A stretch of DNA of 64,000 nucleotides from Desulfoscipio geothermicus (GCA_016841905.1 JAENYF010000005.1:1-64000); one strand, 5' to 3'. Shown: positions 1 to 10,335, counted from the stretch's first letter. Notes: a model not told the origin generated them from the sequence alone. Program-made: numbers and translations.

Positions 1-322
1 GACCGGAATTGTATTGTAGCATTTTGTATCGGTCTGTGTCAAAGGCAATTTGTGGATTACCTTAATGGCTTGTCCAAAATTATTACCAGTATTGAACTAG
101 TTTTGTTTATTGTACCGCTATGGAAGCGGCGACATTTGTAATAATACCACTAATAAATACTTTTTGCAATAGTATTATAACCCATTTAGCAAATTAAATT
201 GTGCTGCTCCCTGTATATCCAAGCTCATTTAATTATTACAAGTGTTATTGCACTTGCTTTTGGGAAAACTAACTCAGTATTTCATTAGATTTAAAAATAC
301 AAAATAATTTGGAGGTATTTAT
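1..322. other. Intergenic lead-in, no gene recognised
   Basis: AT-rich stretch upstream of the first gene. I see no convincing coding frame, RNA gene or terminator. The last bases carry the ribosome site GGAGGT (311-316) for the gene at 323. A promoter is probably present but I cannot single one out. Confidence 0.5.
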
Positions 323-649
323 ATGCATCAACTAAAAGCCAATAACGGGCGAGGAGATTATGATTCCAGGGCAGGCATCTCAGTTACATTTATGCACCCT
401 GACAGAAAAGATGTAACTATTTGTTACGATGGCTTACTTGCTAAATCAGGAGCCTCCCAAGTATACCTGCATACGGGTATAGGGAACTATTGGGACAATG
501 TTTATGACCACCGAATGGAACCCTCTGCGAATGGTTGGGAAAAGACCATTCAAATGGAACGCAGTAACATCAACTTCTGTTTTAAGGACAGCGCTTGCAA
601 CTGGGATAATAATAACGGACAGAACTGGTGTTTTAACCTTATGGATTAA
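323..649 (+). CDS. Small carbohydrate-binding module protein (CBM25/CBM53-like)
   Basis: A 108-residue single-domain protein without signal peptide or membrane segment. The spacing of aromatic residues resembles the starch-binding families CBM25/CBM53: a YDGLLAKSGA strand, VYLHTGIGNYWDN, then GWEKTI, NFCFKD and a closing WDNNNGQNWCF. In those families exposed Trp and Tyr residues bind alpha-glucan, and similar short proteins occur beside starch/glycogen metabolism genes. No such gene is adjacent here, so the ligand is inferred. The start is fixed by GGAGGT seven bases upstream. It stands alone, followed by a terminator hairpin, and is convergent with the next gene. The family assignment rests on motif resemblance only. 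Confidence 0.72.
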   Translation: MHQLKANNGRGDYDSRAGISVTFMHPDRKDVTICYDGLLAKSGASQVYLHTGIGNYWDNVYDHRMEPSANGWEKTIQMERSNINFCFKDSACNWDNNNGQNWCFNLMD

Positions 650-672
650 TTAAGCTAGGTAAATACCCCTAA

Positions 673-699
673 AAGGCCCTGCTAAACCTGCAGGGCCTT
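673..699. terminator. Bidirectional terminator hairpin
   Basis: Inverted repeat AAGGCCCTGC / GCAGGGCCTT with a 7-base loop, lying between two convergent genes. A short T run follows on the minus side and a T-rich stretch a few bases on the plus side, so it can serve both. Confidence 0.75.
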
Positions 700-1161
700 C
701 TAACGTTTTTCTTCTTCAACGGTCCATTCATCTGCCCAGTTCATAATCTTGCTGATCTGGCGTGATTGCCCGTTAATAAAGCTGGTGGCAAACTGATCGG
801 CATCTTGTTCCGCTCGAGTATCGTCACAGGTTAAATATTTTGTAACAGCTTGAAACCGGTGTCTAAGTTCGTGCATTAGAGCATGCAGCGAATATAACTG
901 CTGGCTATGCACATCATCTCCATCATCAGTCTGCACAAAAATAAATATATATACTGTATCGGTAGATTCCTCATAAACCCCTTCCAGTTCTCCACTAAAC
1001 TCATCTAAAGCAAAATTAAAGCATCTGGGAAAGAACTTAAACATATCTAGCCGGGTTTCATAAACCACTATGGTATGCGGTGTATACTCTTTTCCTAATA
1101 GCCGGATAATGTCTGAAATTTGCTGGTTAGTAATGATATTTTGATTGTTGATTATGATCAT
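700..1161 (-). CDS. Putative zinc metallopeptidase-like protein (HExxH), function unknown
   Basis: About 153 residues, soluble. The centre carries ALMHELRHRF, an HExxH zinc-binding helix, followed about 20 residues on by AEQDADQFA, matching the downstream Glu/Asp ligand helix of small zincins such as the ImmA/IrrE and SprT-like groups. This suggests a metal-dependent peptidase; substrate and partners are unknown. I prefer the ATG at 1161, just after AGGTTGG, over the TTG at 1179; the start is uncertain. It is divergent from the SOD gene and has no operon partner. A structural zincin without peptidase activity is an alternative. Confidence 0.6.
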   Translation of the reverse strand: MIIINNQNIITNQQISDIIRLLGKEYTPHTIVVYETRLDMFKFFPRCFNFALDEFSGELEGVYEESTDTVYIFIFVQTDDGDDVHSQQLYSLHALMHELRHRFQAVTKYLTCDDTRAEQDADQFATSFINGQSRQISKIMNWADEWTVEEEKR

Positions 1162-1299
1162 GCCATCCAACCTATTCAAATTAATATAGTAACATTACTT
1201 ATCATGCCGAGTATTATAATTAAAATTTGCGCTGCAGACGTGGCACATGAATAACAGAACAGCTGTCCACAGTGAAGCTTTGCCGGGAAGGTGATTTTA

Positions 1300-1932
1300 G
1301 TGTTTTTCAATAACACCTCTGCAACCTTTAAGTACCAGGTCAATAGCGGAGATACTTTATATATTTTAGCCCAAAAGCATAATGTTTCATTAGAACATAT
1401 ACTGGCCGTAAATCCTGGTATTAACGCCAACAGACTCGAAGTTGACCAAACAATTAATATGCCATTAAATGCTCCCGTAGCTGTAGCTAATATATATGGC
1501 GGCCCATTAAGGCCGCAAATTGCCGGCACGGTAATCTTATTTGATGTGCCGAATGGTACCTGGGTATGCGCGGAGATAAGCGGGCTTCCCCCTTATAAAC
1601 CTGCGGCAGGCGGAGAAAATCCCATTGGTCCCCATGGTTTTCATATCCACGAGTTCGGCAACTGCCAAATTGGCGATCCGGCAGATCCTTTTCAAGCGGC
1701 GGGTGGACACTGGAACCCTTCTAACCAACCCCACGGGAACCATGCGGGTGATTTCCCTATTTTATTTTCCAACCAGGGACGCGCCAATATGTGTTTCCTA
1801 ACCAATGCTTTCAAACCGGAACAGGCTATCGGCAAAGCCATCATTATTCACCAAAACCCCGATGATTACAGAACCCAGCCGGCGGGTGACGCTGGAAAAA
1901 GATTGGCTTGTGGCATTATTCAAAGGGTATGA
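1300..1932 (+). CDS. LysM domain - Cu/Zn superoxide dismutase fusion
   Basis: Catalyses dismutation of superoxide. An N-terminal LysM domain (about residues 9-55; YQVNSGDTLYILAQKHNVS) is followed by a Cu/Zn SOD domain with all ligand motifs: HGFHIHEFGNC, GGHWNP, HGNHAGDFP and the late IIIHQNPDDY. The cysteine pair in GNC and LACGI can form the structural disulfide. There is no signal peptide, so the protein is probably not exported by Sec; LysM without an export signal is typical of spore-coat proteins, which suggests deposition on the forespore by the mother cell (inference). The GTG at 1300 is chosen because AAGGTGAT (1288-1295) lies just upstream; an in-frame GTG at 1291 overlaps that site. 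A terminator follows. Confidence 0.9.
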   Translation: MFFNNTSATFKYQVNSGDTLYILAQKHNVSLEHILAVNPGINANRLEVDQTINMPLNAPVAVANIYGGPLRPQIAGTVILFDVPNGTWVCAEISGLPPYKPAAGGENPIGPHGFHIHEFGNCQIGDPADPFQAAGGHWNPSNQPHGNHAGDFPILFSNQGRANMCFLTNAFKPEQAIGKAIIIHQNPDDYRTQPAGDAGKRLACGIIQRV

Positions 1933-1933
1933 T

Positions 1934-1960
1934 AAAGATCGGTATTAGTTACCGGTCTTT
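1934..1960 (+). terminator. Terminator after the SOD gene
   Basis: Stem AAAGATCGGT / ACCGGTCTTT with a 7-base loop, right after the stop codon. The stem ends in TTT. Confidence 0.65.
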
Positions 1961-2016
1961 CATACTACTCATAAAAGTTAATAAATTGCATAATGGGGAA
2001 AAGATGATCAGAGACG

Positions 2017-2915
<899 letters not shown>

Positions 2916-3031
2916 AGTTTAGACACCCTTCTAGCAAGGAAACTTATAACTAGTATTAAGTACGTTCATTACTCATTATGCATAATTTTCTTTTTTTTAT
3001 TAGTGTCACAATAACCCAAAGGAGGTTCTTG

Positions 3032-4243
3032 TTAGAAGCAGGATGCGGCATAATCGTCTCTGCGCCTGCGGGACTCTTTTTTGCCGTGCAATAGATAGTA
3101 CCCAAAGATGCACACCAGTACCAAAGCAGCCAGTGCTAAATACATGCCGCGAAAACCAACTAGCGGAATGAGGAAACCCAGTATAAATGGACCAACCCCG
3201 ATCCCTCCATCCAGGCAGATATAATAAGTTGATGTGGCAAGCCCAACGCGGTGCGGGGGTGATTCCTTCACGGCAATAGCCTGGCAGCAAGATACCATTG
3301 TCCCATAGCCAAGGCCAATTATCGCTCCTGCTAACAACAGGGTGAAACCGTGCTTGGTTAAACCAAGTAACAACAGACCCAGAGCAAAGGTGATTAGTGC
3401 TGGATAAATTACCAAATTGGCTCCTTTTAAGTCAAATAACTGGCCGGTAAACGGCCTAGAAATTAAGATGAATACCGCATAAGCCAGAAAAAAGACGCTC
3501 GCCGCATCAATTAAATCAATGTTACTAGCATAAGAGGTGAGAAATGACATCACGCTGGAGTAAGAAAAACCCATCAGGAAGATAATGATGGAAATAGGTA
3601 TGGCCTTTGCTTCAAGAAAATCGGTTATGTTAAAACCCTTCATCGCATCTAGCTGTTTTTTGCTAATCTTGGCTTCAGGTATATGTGCAAATAATGGTAT
3701 AATCGTGCTAGTTACGGAAAAAAGAGTGCAAATCAAAAATACCATGTTAAAACCGAGCTGCTGACTGACAAAAACGCCCAGGAAAGGCCCAATGGCCGCA
3801 GCCAAAGTTAAGCTTATGGTGTAGTAACTAGTACCTTCCCCCAGGCGCTCCCTTGGAATAATATCCATTACAGCGGTGGCCATGGCTGTCGCGCAGATAC
3901 CATAAGCCGCCCCGTGAATAAAACGGACCAACAGGAGCAAGTTCAAGTTTTCTACTGGAAAATAGGACAGCGCAGCCAGCAGGAATAGGGCTAATCCCCC
4001 GTAAAGCATCCTTTTACGTCCCGTAACCTCTATATACTTGCCGGCAAAAAGACGGAAAACCAACGCGCCAATAATGAAGATACTTGAAGCAAGACCTGCT
4101 TTGCTTTGAGAAGCACTAAATTCTTCCAGAGCATAGACAGCGATATTTGTCATCAATAAGTAGAAGGTTAAACCAACAAAGAAATTCGCTGCTGAAATAA
4201 TAATAAAATCTTTCGTCCACAATTTAGGCTGTACTATATTCAT
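3032..4243 (-). CDS. Major facilitator superfamily transporter
   Basis: 403 residues with about 12 membrane helices, the standard MFS size. The loop between helices 2 and 3 shows the family motif as GKYIEVTGRKRM, and helix 5 has LTLAAAIGPFLGV, typical of drug-efflux-like antiporters; substrate unknown. I place the start at the ATG at 4243 because GGAGGTAGGT lies directly upstream; a longer frame to 4315 has no ribosome site and would run through a hairpin. It follows the histidine kinase on the same strand but is separated by a terminator-like hairpin, so it is probably transcribed on its own. Confidence 0.88.
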   Translation of the reverse strand: MNIVQPKLWTKDFIIISAANFFVGLTFYLLMTNIAVYALEEFSASQSKAGLASSIFIIGALVFRLFAGKYIEVTGRKRMLYGGLALFLLAALSYFPVENLNLLLLVRFIHGAAYGICATAMATAVMDIIPRERLGEGTSYYTISLTLAAAIGPFLGVFVSQQLGFNMVFLICTLFSVTSTIIPLFAHIPEAKISKKQLDAMKGFNITDFLEAKAIPISIIIFLMGFSYSSVMSFLTSYASNIDLIDAASVFFLAYAVFILISRPFTGQLFDLKGANLVIYPALITFALGLLLLGLTKHGFTLLLAGAIIGLGYGTMVSCCQAIAVKESPPHRVGLATSTYYICLDGGIGVGPFILGFLIPLVGFRGMYLALAALVLVCIFGYYLLHGKKESRRRRDDYAASCF

Positions 4244-4288
4244 TCCACCTACCTCCAAACACATTTTATACTTATCAAAAATAGTGTC

Positions 4289-4326
4289 AACAGGCAGCAA
4301 TAGCGACAAATCCATTGCTGCCTGTT
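4289..4326 (-). terminator. Terminator-like hairpin between kinase and MFS genes
   Basis: Perfect 13-bp inverted repeat AACAGGCAGCAAT / ATTGCTGCCTGTT with a 12-base loop. Read on the minus strand it is followed within about 8 bases by TTTTT. It lies downstream of the histidine kinase. Confidence 0.6.
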
Positions 4327-4370
4327 ATAGTTGGCCAGGTTGGTGGAATTCAGTTGTACTTGAATATCTT

Positions 4371-6638
4371 TTAAGCGCATTTAAACCGCACATAAAAAGT
4401 TGTCCCTTGGGAGCTGGTCTGCACATTAATGGTTGCTTTATGCCTGGCTGCAATGCTGTAGCAAACAGCCATCCCCAGGCCTGTCCCACTTTCTTTGGTG
4501 GTAAAGAAAGGGGTCCCCAGTTTATCAAGTACTTCAGGTTCAATCCCTTTACCCTGATCCTGCACCGACAGAACTACCGCTTCATCATCCTGGAAAGTCC
4601 TGATAGTCAGGCCACCTCCGGTGGACATGGCTTCCAAGCCGTTGCGTACAAAGTTGAGCATCAGCTGGTTAATTTCCTTCTTGTCCAGTAGCAGTTCCGG
4701 AATGTTCCCGAGCTCAATTTGAGCGTATTTATCGGACAGCGCAGCGTCTGCCTGAATTAACGGGAATAGGGCTTCAATGATATCATTAAGGTTTTGCATC
4801 TCAAGGTTCACCGGCTTATTTTTTGCCAGAGCCAGGTATTCGGTAATAATTGCATTGGCCATATCCAGTTCTTTAATCATCAGGTCCAAATATTCCCTGG
4901 ATTCGGCAAACTGTTTTTTACCTCTAAATAATTGCAGGAAGCCACGCACGGTAGTCATGGGATTTCTAACCTCATGAGCGATACTAGCCGCCATTTCCCC
5001 TACCAGGTTCAGCCTGTCCAGACGGGCCATTTCCTGTGCTAATTCTTTACGCTCGGTGATGTCACGCACAATCACCTGTACTGCTTTTTTCCCAGACAAG
5101 GTTAATGGCACTACTGCTGCCTCCACATCCCGGGCTGTCCCATCACTTCGCAGGCACTGCATTTCAATAAAGGGCTCGGTGCTCCCCTTTTCCAGCGCCC
5201 GCCATGCCTGTTCATTGGCAATTTTCCGGGAATCCGGGTGCATATAATCCAGCAACGGTTTGCCGATCATTTCTGCCGGGCTATTTAACCCGATAAGTTT
5301 GGCAGCTGCGTTATTTACAAAAACAATCTTGCCTTCACTAAGCACGGCAATCGCTTCAGGCGATAGGTCGACCATGCCCCGGTAACGCTCCTCGCTCTCA
5401 GCTAACGTCTGTTGCGCCCGTTTGTGCTCCAGCGCGTTGACCACAGTTTCCCCCACTATTTTGAGCAGTGCAATAATTTCCTCCGGCCAAATTTTCTCTG
5501 ACCGCACGGCATGGATGCCCAGAAAGCCCAGCAATGACTTGCCATATATTAACGGCACCGCCACCATTGATTTAACACCATGGGCCACCAGGATTTCTTT
5601 TTCAACGTTAGCCTCCGGCGGAAGATCAGTTACTCTATAAAAAGCAATGTTTTCCAGGCGGTGGAATCTCTCCATACACCACGGTAATTCATTAGTAGAA
5701 GTTCCCTGTAGCTTTTCCACTTGCAGGTTAATGCCATCAGCGCACCACTCATAGATATCATTTAGTTTAGTTCCTTTATCCGAAAACAATATCACATAGC
5801 AGCGATCCATCCCGGCAAACCGCCCAATTTGCCCCAAAGCATTCTTTATGCCTCTGTCAATATCACTTGGCGCCAAGTTAATAAATTTGGTTGAAATTGT
5901 GGTGATCAGCTTTTCAAATTCATATCGATATTTTAATTCCTGCTCCGCCCGCTTTCGCTCGGTGATTTCCTGCTGTAATTCAGCCGTACGCTCTTTGACC
6001 AGTTCATCTAGGTGGTCGTGCTGCTGCTTCAAGGCATTTTCTAGTTGCTTACGCTCTGTGATATCCCAGACTGAGACCACTCTTTTCTTGGTCCGCGGGA
6101 TCATGGCCACGATCATGATAATATTTTTAACCTTGCCTTGCTTGTCAATAAGCATTGCCTCAAAGCTCCTGGGCACAGAGGCAGGGTCAATCATGCGCTT
6201 CCGGTGGTGTTCTTTTATTCTCTCGACATCTTCCTGAGCCACAAATTCAATTAAACTTTTTTTACCTTCTAATTCTTCTCTAGAATAGCCAAAAAGTTTT
6301 TCAAATTCTGCATTCACCATAGATATGATGGCATTTTCCTCAATGATCATAGTAGCGCTGCCAGTAGTTTCAAAAACCGTACGGTACTTGTCCTCGGACT
6401 CCCGTAGCGTTTTTTCCGCAAGTTCGCGCACCTGCAAATAGCGGCGCAATAGCAAATACAATAGCAAACCGGTAATCCCAACGAAAGCCCAACTATTGTA
6501 GGCATAAAACTGCATTAACTGCTGTTCATTGCTGGCATGTGAGCGAAGTAGGTAAGTAGACACGAGCATCCATAATAGGCCAAAAACAAAGTACAATGTA
6601 CTGATACGCAAAGCAAACAATAAATATGGATTATTCAT
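4371..6638 (-). CDS. Membrane-bound PAS-GAF-PAS sensor histidine kinase, orphan
   Basis: 755 residues. Two membrane helices (about 8-31 and 50-65) are followed by PAS (about 80-195), a coiled coil (200-235), GAF (about 240-405), a second PAS (about 415-530), HisKA with phospho-accepting His555 in IAHEVRNPMTTVRGFLQLF, and HATPase_c with the N box near 662-669, DQGKGIE at 694-700 and GTGLGM at 718-723. The HisKA helix closely resembles those of the Spo0-phosphorelay kinases KinA-E, and no response regulator is adjacent, so a role feeding Spo0F/Spo0A is a fair inference. ATG start with GGGAGGT upstream. The intracellular PAS and GAF domains suggest cytoplasmic ligand sensing. Confidence 0.92.
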   Translation of the reverse strand: MNNPYLLFALRISTLYFVFGLLWMLVSTYLLRSHASNEQQLMQFYAYNSWAFVGITGLLLYLLLRRYLQVRELAEKTLRESEDKYRTVFETTGSATMIIEENAIISMVNAEFEKLFGYSREELEGKKSLIEFVAQEDVERIKEHHRKRMIDPASVPRSFEAMLIDKQGKVKNIIMIVAMIPRTKKRVVSVWDITERKQLENALKQQHDHLDELVKERTAELQQEITERKRAEQELKYRYEFEKLITTISTKFINLAPSDIDRGIKNALGQIGRFAGMDRCYVILFSDKGTKLNDIYEWCADGINLQVEKLQGTSTNELPWCMERFHRLENIAFYRVTDLPPEANVEKEILVAHGVKSMVAVPLIYGKSLLGFLGIHAVRSEKIWPEEIIALLKIVGETVVNALEHKRAQQTLAESEERYRGMVDLSPEAIAVLSEGKIVFVNNAAAKLIGLNSPAEMIGKPLLDYMHPDSRKIANEQAWRALEKGSTEPFIEMQCLRSDGTARDVEAAVVPLTLSGKKAVQVIVRDITERKELAQEMARLDRLNLVGEMAASIAHEVRNPMTTVRGFLQLFRGKKQFAESREYLDLMIKELDMANAIITEYLALAKNKPVNLEMQNLNDIIEALFPLIQADAALSDKYAQIELGNIPELLLDKKEINQLMLNFVRNGLEAMSTGGGLTIRTFQDDEAVVLSVQDQGKGIEPEVLDKLGTPFFTTKESGTGLGMAVCYSIAARHKATINVQTSSQGTTFYVRFKCA

Positions 6639-6784
6639 AATCGCTATTTACCTCCCTCAATATGGTTTATTAAACACCACCCGTCAAATTACCTTCGGGA
6701 ATTTAATCGAATTTTGTAAATTGAGAAAAAAATTTAGATATTATTGTTTATAATACTTTTATGGCTACATTATTGCTGAATACT

Positions 6785-6826
6785 AAAAGCTGCCCGCCGC
6801 AACAAACCTTACGGCGGGCAGCTTTT
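6785..6826 (-). terminator. Strong terminator after the LysM-BsuPI gene
   Basis: Perfect 14-bp inverted repeat AAAAGCTGCCCGCC / GGCGGGCAGCTTTT with a 14-base loop, immediately after the stop codon on the minus strand. Confidence 0.85.
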
Positions 6827-6827
6827 G

Positions 6828-7925
6828 TTAATTAAGACACGTCAACTCAACATCATCTATCCTTACCTTATTGGTATTACCTGAGCGGGGGCGGAACATA
6901 AACCGCAGCTGCAAGCCTCTGGTGCCAGAAGGTAGTAACCCGGTAGAAAAAGAATACTGCCTGTAAGCATCGCCGGGCAGCTGATCGGGTCTAAAAACCG
7001 GCCCTACCCGACCAATTTGATAACTTTGCTGGTCCAGAGGGTGTACGGAAACTTCGAGGTCAAAATTGCTATTATTTTCTGGGCGCTGTACCTCCATTGC
7101 CCAAAAGACAACCTGATAAGTCCGGCGAGGTGCAGCGCCAATAACTTGTGCCAGCAGTGCCTGGTCAAGGGGCCGGACGCCCAATTCGACCGCATACCTG
7201 CCGGTATGTTCCTGGGTGGACCGGCTCAGGTTCTGGGCCGACCATCCTGCCGGATTGTTGCTAGAAGTCCAACTATCCAGGCTGGGGTTAAACAACATAT
7301 TGGACTTCGAGCAAGTGTCGCTACCCGGAATGGTCATATTTTGTTGTTTATTGGAGTTGAGCACCTCCACCCCAATATCTACATACTTATCCCTTAACTC
7401 TCTCGATCGGTCATATGCTCTTAGCACATAAGCGCCGGGCTTGACCTGGTAGCCACTCCGCTCGCATAAATCCCACTCACCATGAAAGGTGCGGCATTCC
7501 CCTGGCTTAAGCAGCATACTACGCCGTCGGTGCTCATAATTAATTTTTTCAGACCAGCGCCAGATATCTCTTCCGTCACGCAAACATTTAAAATCAAATA
7601 GGCGAGCGTCATCATAGCGTAGCCTCTTCGATTCATCGCTGAGATTGCAATAACTGAATATGATCGATACGTTTTCCCCGGGGCGAAAGTGTTTGCGCCC
7701 GGTACGAATATCATGACGGATACCATCATAATACTTGTACCGGACCCATTCTTTAGGGTAGTCATAATAGTCGTATTCATAATCAGGTATATATATCCGC
7801 CGCCCGGGCCGGAAATCATCATAATCCAAGTAATCATTGGCTTTATAAAGCCACCGCTCTGGGATACTATACCGGCCGGCTATCCTGTTCGTAGTTTCTC
7901 CGGCTTTAATTAAATGCACAGGCAA
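6828..7925 (-). CDS. LysM - BsuPI - carbohydrate-binding-like multidomain protein
   Basis: 365 residues without a signal peptide. Residues 1-48 are a LysM domain (HLIKAGETTNRIAGRYSIPE, ending GRRIYIPDY). Residues about 75-190 fit the BsuPI (intracellular proteinase inhibitor) beta-sandwich: FRPGENVSIIFSYCNLSDE, then LKPGECRTFHGEWD and VKPGAYVLRAY. Residues about 205-365 form a beta-rich C-terminal domain beginning MLFNPSLDSW with a following NPAGW, a pattern seen in carbohydrate-binding-like modules. LysM without export signal suggests a spore-coat or cortex-associated protein, with BsuPI possibly limiting proteolysis during sporulation; both are inferences. The start ATG follows GGAGG. The tyrosine- and arginine-rich linker (about 48-75) is unusual. 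Confidence 0.8.
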   Translation of the reverse strand: MPVHLIKAGETTNRIAGRYSIPERWLYKANDYLDYDDFRPGRRIYIPDYEYDYYDYPKEWVRYKYYDGIRHDIRTGRKHFRPGENVSIIFSYCNLSDESKRLRYDDARLFDFKCLRDGRDIWRWSEKINYEHRRRSMLLKPGECRTFHGEWDLCERSGYQVKPGAYVLRAYDRSRELRDKYVDIGVEVLNSNKQQNMTIPGSDTCSKSNMLFNPSLDSWTSSNNPAGWSAQNLSRSTQEHTGRYAVELGVRPLDQALLAQVIGAAPRRTYQVVFWAMEVQRPENNSNFDLEVSVHPLDQQSYQIGRVGPVFRPDQLPGDAYRQYSFSTGLLPSGTRGLQLRFMFRPRSGNTNKVRIDDVELTCLN

Positions 7926-8149
7926 TTATTTTACCCTCCTTTATAACTATCTAGTTGCACTATTTTATGTTAATAACATAAAAAATGTCTTATTATTCGT
8001 TCTAGACACTGTTCATTAATTCCGGCCCACTATAGCCCTAAAATATATTTACTGAGCCATTAACCACTTTAATAGTTTATTATCAGGGAACTTTTTCCTC
8101 GCCACTCTCGTCAGCATGTAAAAAGTACATAAATAAGGAGGTAATGGTT

Positions 8150-10258
8150 ATGTCGTTACAGAAGGCCTGGTACGGCTTGCTGGCCGTGCTGACGGCAATG
8201 ATCGTTTTGCTGGCAAGTTTCTCTGCCGGGACGAACCAATCAGCGGCCGCAGAGCCGACCACGTTTAAAAGCTATGAAGAGCTTGTTGATTATATTGAGC
8301 AAAATACCTTAATAGCTCCTCAGTTTGGTATACTACACTACGGAGAGGTCCTTGAGGACAGTGCAGCTCCTCGGAGTGGCGCGGCCGCTTCCGAAGCTGC
8401 GCAAAACGACAATGCGACTGCTTATCAGAAAAAAGCACTGGATACTACCGGCACAACCGATTACTCTAGAACCAATAACCAGGTGCAGGGAGTAGACGAA
8501 GCAGACAAAGTGAAAACAGACGGTGTCTACCTATATGTAATTAGCAACCAAAAACTTACTATTATAAAAGCTAACCCGGCTGCGGAGAGCAAGAAACTGT
8601 CCACAATACATTTTGAAGGGCAACCTGTGGAAGCTTTTATAAACGGTGACACGCTGGTGGTTTTCGGTCACAGCCAGGGAAAAGACCTTATGTTCATGCA
8701 CAAATATAGCGTGGCCAACCGGGAAAATCCTGTGCCGGTCAAGGAAGTAAAATGTAGCGGTTATTACCTCACCTCGCGGATGATTGGCTCCGAGGTATAC
8801 GCGGTGATAAACGCCTCCACTTACCGCTACGAACCGACTAGCCGACAAAATAAAGTGGTATTGCCCAAGCTAACCATTGACGGCCAAGAGCGTACCATTG
8901 CTGCCTCAAGCATCCACTATTTCAATAACCCTGACAATGCCTACAACTATACTCTGATACTATCTTTAAATATGCAAGATAATACCAACCAGGTGCAGAG
9001 CAAAACATTTTTAACTGGTACTTCTCAAAACATATTTGCATCCACCGGTCATCTATACCTGACCGGCAATAAAATGCCTGATTACGCCCTCCACACCCAA
9101 AAGCTGCTGGACGGGCTGGCTGAACTCGTACCGGCTGATATCGCCCGGCAAATAAAGACTGTGCATGATTCGGACCTGAGCTATACAGAAAAGACCCAGC
9201 AGGTCGAAAGTATATTGGAAGAACACTTAAGCGGTTTAAACTATCAACAAGCAGCTGCCCTAGAAGAAAAAATAAGGGAAATCATGTACAAATTCCAACA
9301 GGATATGGTGCGGGAGCGGAACAAAACCGTCATCCATAAAATGGCGCTATTAAGCTGCCAAGTGGAATACCGTGGCCAGGGTGAAGTAAACGGACGCGCA
9401 TTGAACCAGTTTTCTATGGATGAGTATAACGGTTATTTCCGCATCGCTACCACCTCGGAGGGTTTTTTGTCCACTACTACGCCTGCCACCCGAAACAATA
9501 TTTATGTACTGGATAATAAAATGAAAGTAGTTGGGCAGTTACTGGGCCTAGCCCCGTCGGAAAGAATTTACTCGGCGCGGTTCATGGGCAACCGGGCTTA
9601 CCTGGTAACCTTCCGGCAAACCGACCCGTTGTTTGTAATCGATCTGGCCAACCCGAAGCAGCCCAAATTGCTGGGTCAGCTAAAAATACCAGGTTATTCA
9701 GATTACCTGCAGCCCTACGATGATAACCACTTGATTGGTATTGGCCGTGAGGTTGCTACGGTGCCGGAGCCACAGCCATTAAGTGAGCGAAGCCTGATTA
9801 TGCCCCCGCCCACCCGGGAGCAGGGCGTAAAAATTGCAATGTTTGATGTGACTAACCCGACAGCGCCCCGGGAAATAGCCAAGTACGTGATTGACCGGAA
9901 TAATTCGGACTCGGCAGCACGCCACGACCACCGGGCGGTATTGTTCAGCAAGGAAAAGAACCTGCTGGTTATACCTGTCAGCTACGGCTCAACATGGCGC
10001 ATCATGCCAGCGGATGCCAAACGCATGCTGCCCCACTACCCTGAATGGCAGGGGGCTTATGTGTTTGACATCTCCCCCGAAAAGGGCATCAAGCTGCGAG
10101 GCAAGCTGGAACACCGGGTCAGCCAAAACGGCGCAAGTTTCTATGACACCATCAGCCGCTCGTTATATATTGAAGATGTGCTGCACACCATATCCGAGCA
10201 GCAACTTAAAATGTATAAACTGGATAACCTGAAGGAAATCAAGAAGATAGTTTTATAA
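8150..10258 (+). CDS. Secreted beta-propeller domain protein (COG4880-like)
   Basis: 702 residues. The N-terminus is a signal peptide ending near SAAAE. After a variable linker comes the family landmark TNNQVQGVDEADKVKTDG, followed by repeated beta-propeller blades (YLYVISNQKLTII and others), as in the secreted proteins distantly related to WD40 repeats (Pfam Beta_propel). The propeller is interrupted by an insert at about residues 315-400 rich in Glu and Gln, predicted helical. Function in the family is unknown; extracellular or cell-envelope location is expected. AAGGAGGT (8135-8142) fits the ATG at 8150 rather than the one at 8144. Monocistronic, ending in a strong terminator. Confidence 0.88.
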   Translation: MSLQKAWYGLLAVLTAMIVLLASFSAGTNQSAAAEPTTFKSYEELVDYIEQNTLIAPQFGILHYGEVLEDSAAPRSGAAASEAAQNDNATAYQKKALDTTGTTDYSRTNNQVQGVDEADKVKTDGVYLYVISNQKLTIIKANPAAESKKLSTIHFEGQPVEAFINGDTLVVFGHSQGKDLMFMHKYSVANRENPVPVKEVKCSGYYLTSRMIGSEVYAVINASTYRYEPTSRQNKVVLPKLTIDGQERTIAASSIHYFNNPDNAYNYTLILSLNMQDNTNQVQSKTFLTGTSQNIFASTGHLYLTGNKMPDYALHTQKLLDGLAELVPADIARQIKTVHDSDLSYTEKTQQVESILEEHLSGLNYQQAAALEEKIREIMYKFQQDMVRERNKTVIHKMALLSCQVEYRGQGEVNGRALNQFSMDEYNGYFRIATTSEGFLSTTTPATRNNIYVLDNKMKVVGQLLGLAPSERIYSARFMGNRAYLVTFRQTDPLFVIDLANPKQPKLLGQLKIPGYSDYLQPYDDNHLIGIGREVATVPEPQPLSERSLIMPPPTREQGVKIAMFDVTNPTAPREIAKYVIDRNNSDSAARHDHRAVLFSKEKNLLVIPVSYGSTWRIMPADAKRMLPHYPEWQGAYVFDISPEKGIKLRGKLEHRVSQNGASFYDTISRSLYIEDVLHTISEQQLKMYKLDNLKEIKKIVL

Positions 10259-10296
10259 AACTTGAGAAAATTTACTTTTGCCGATGGGACATTATG

Positions 10297-10335
10297 AACT
10301 CTTGAGGTTGTTGCAACAGCTTCAAGAGTTTTTAT
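10297..10335 (+). terminator. Terminator after the beta-propeller gene
   Basis: Stem AACTCTTGA / TCAAGAGTT extended inward by further pairs, followed by TTTTATTCTTT. Confidence 0.85.

Noticed and set aside
3006-3290. Open frame overlapping the MFS gene
   Set aside because: Shadow of a clearly coding frame.
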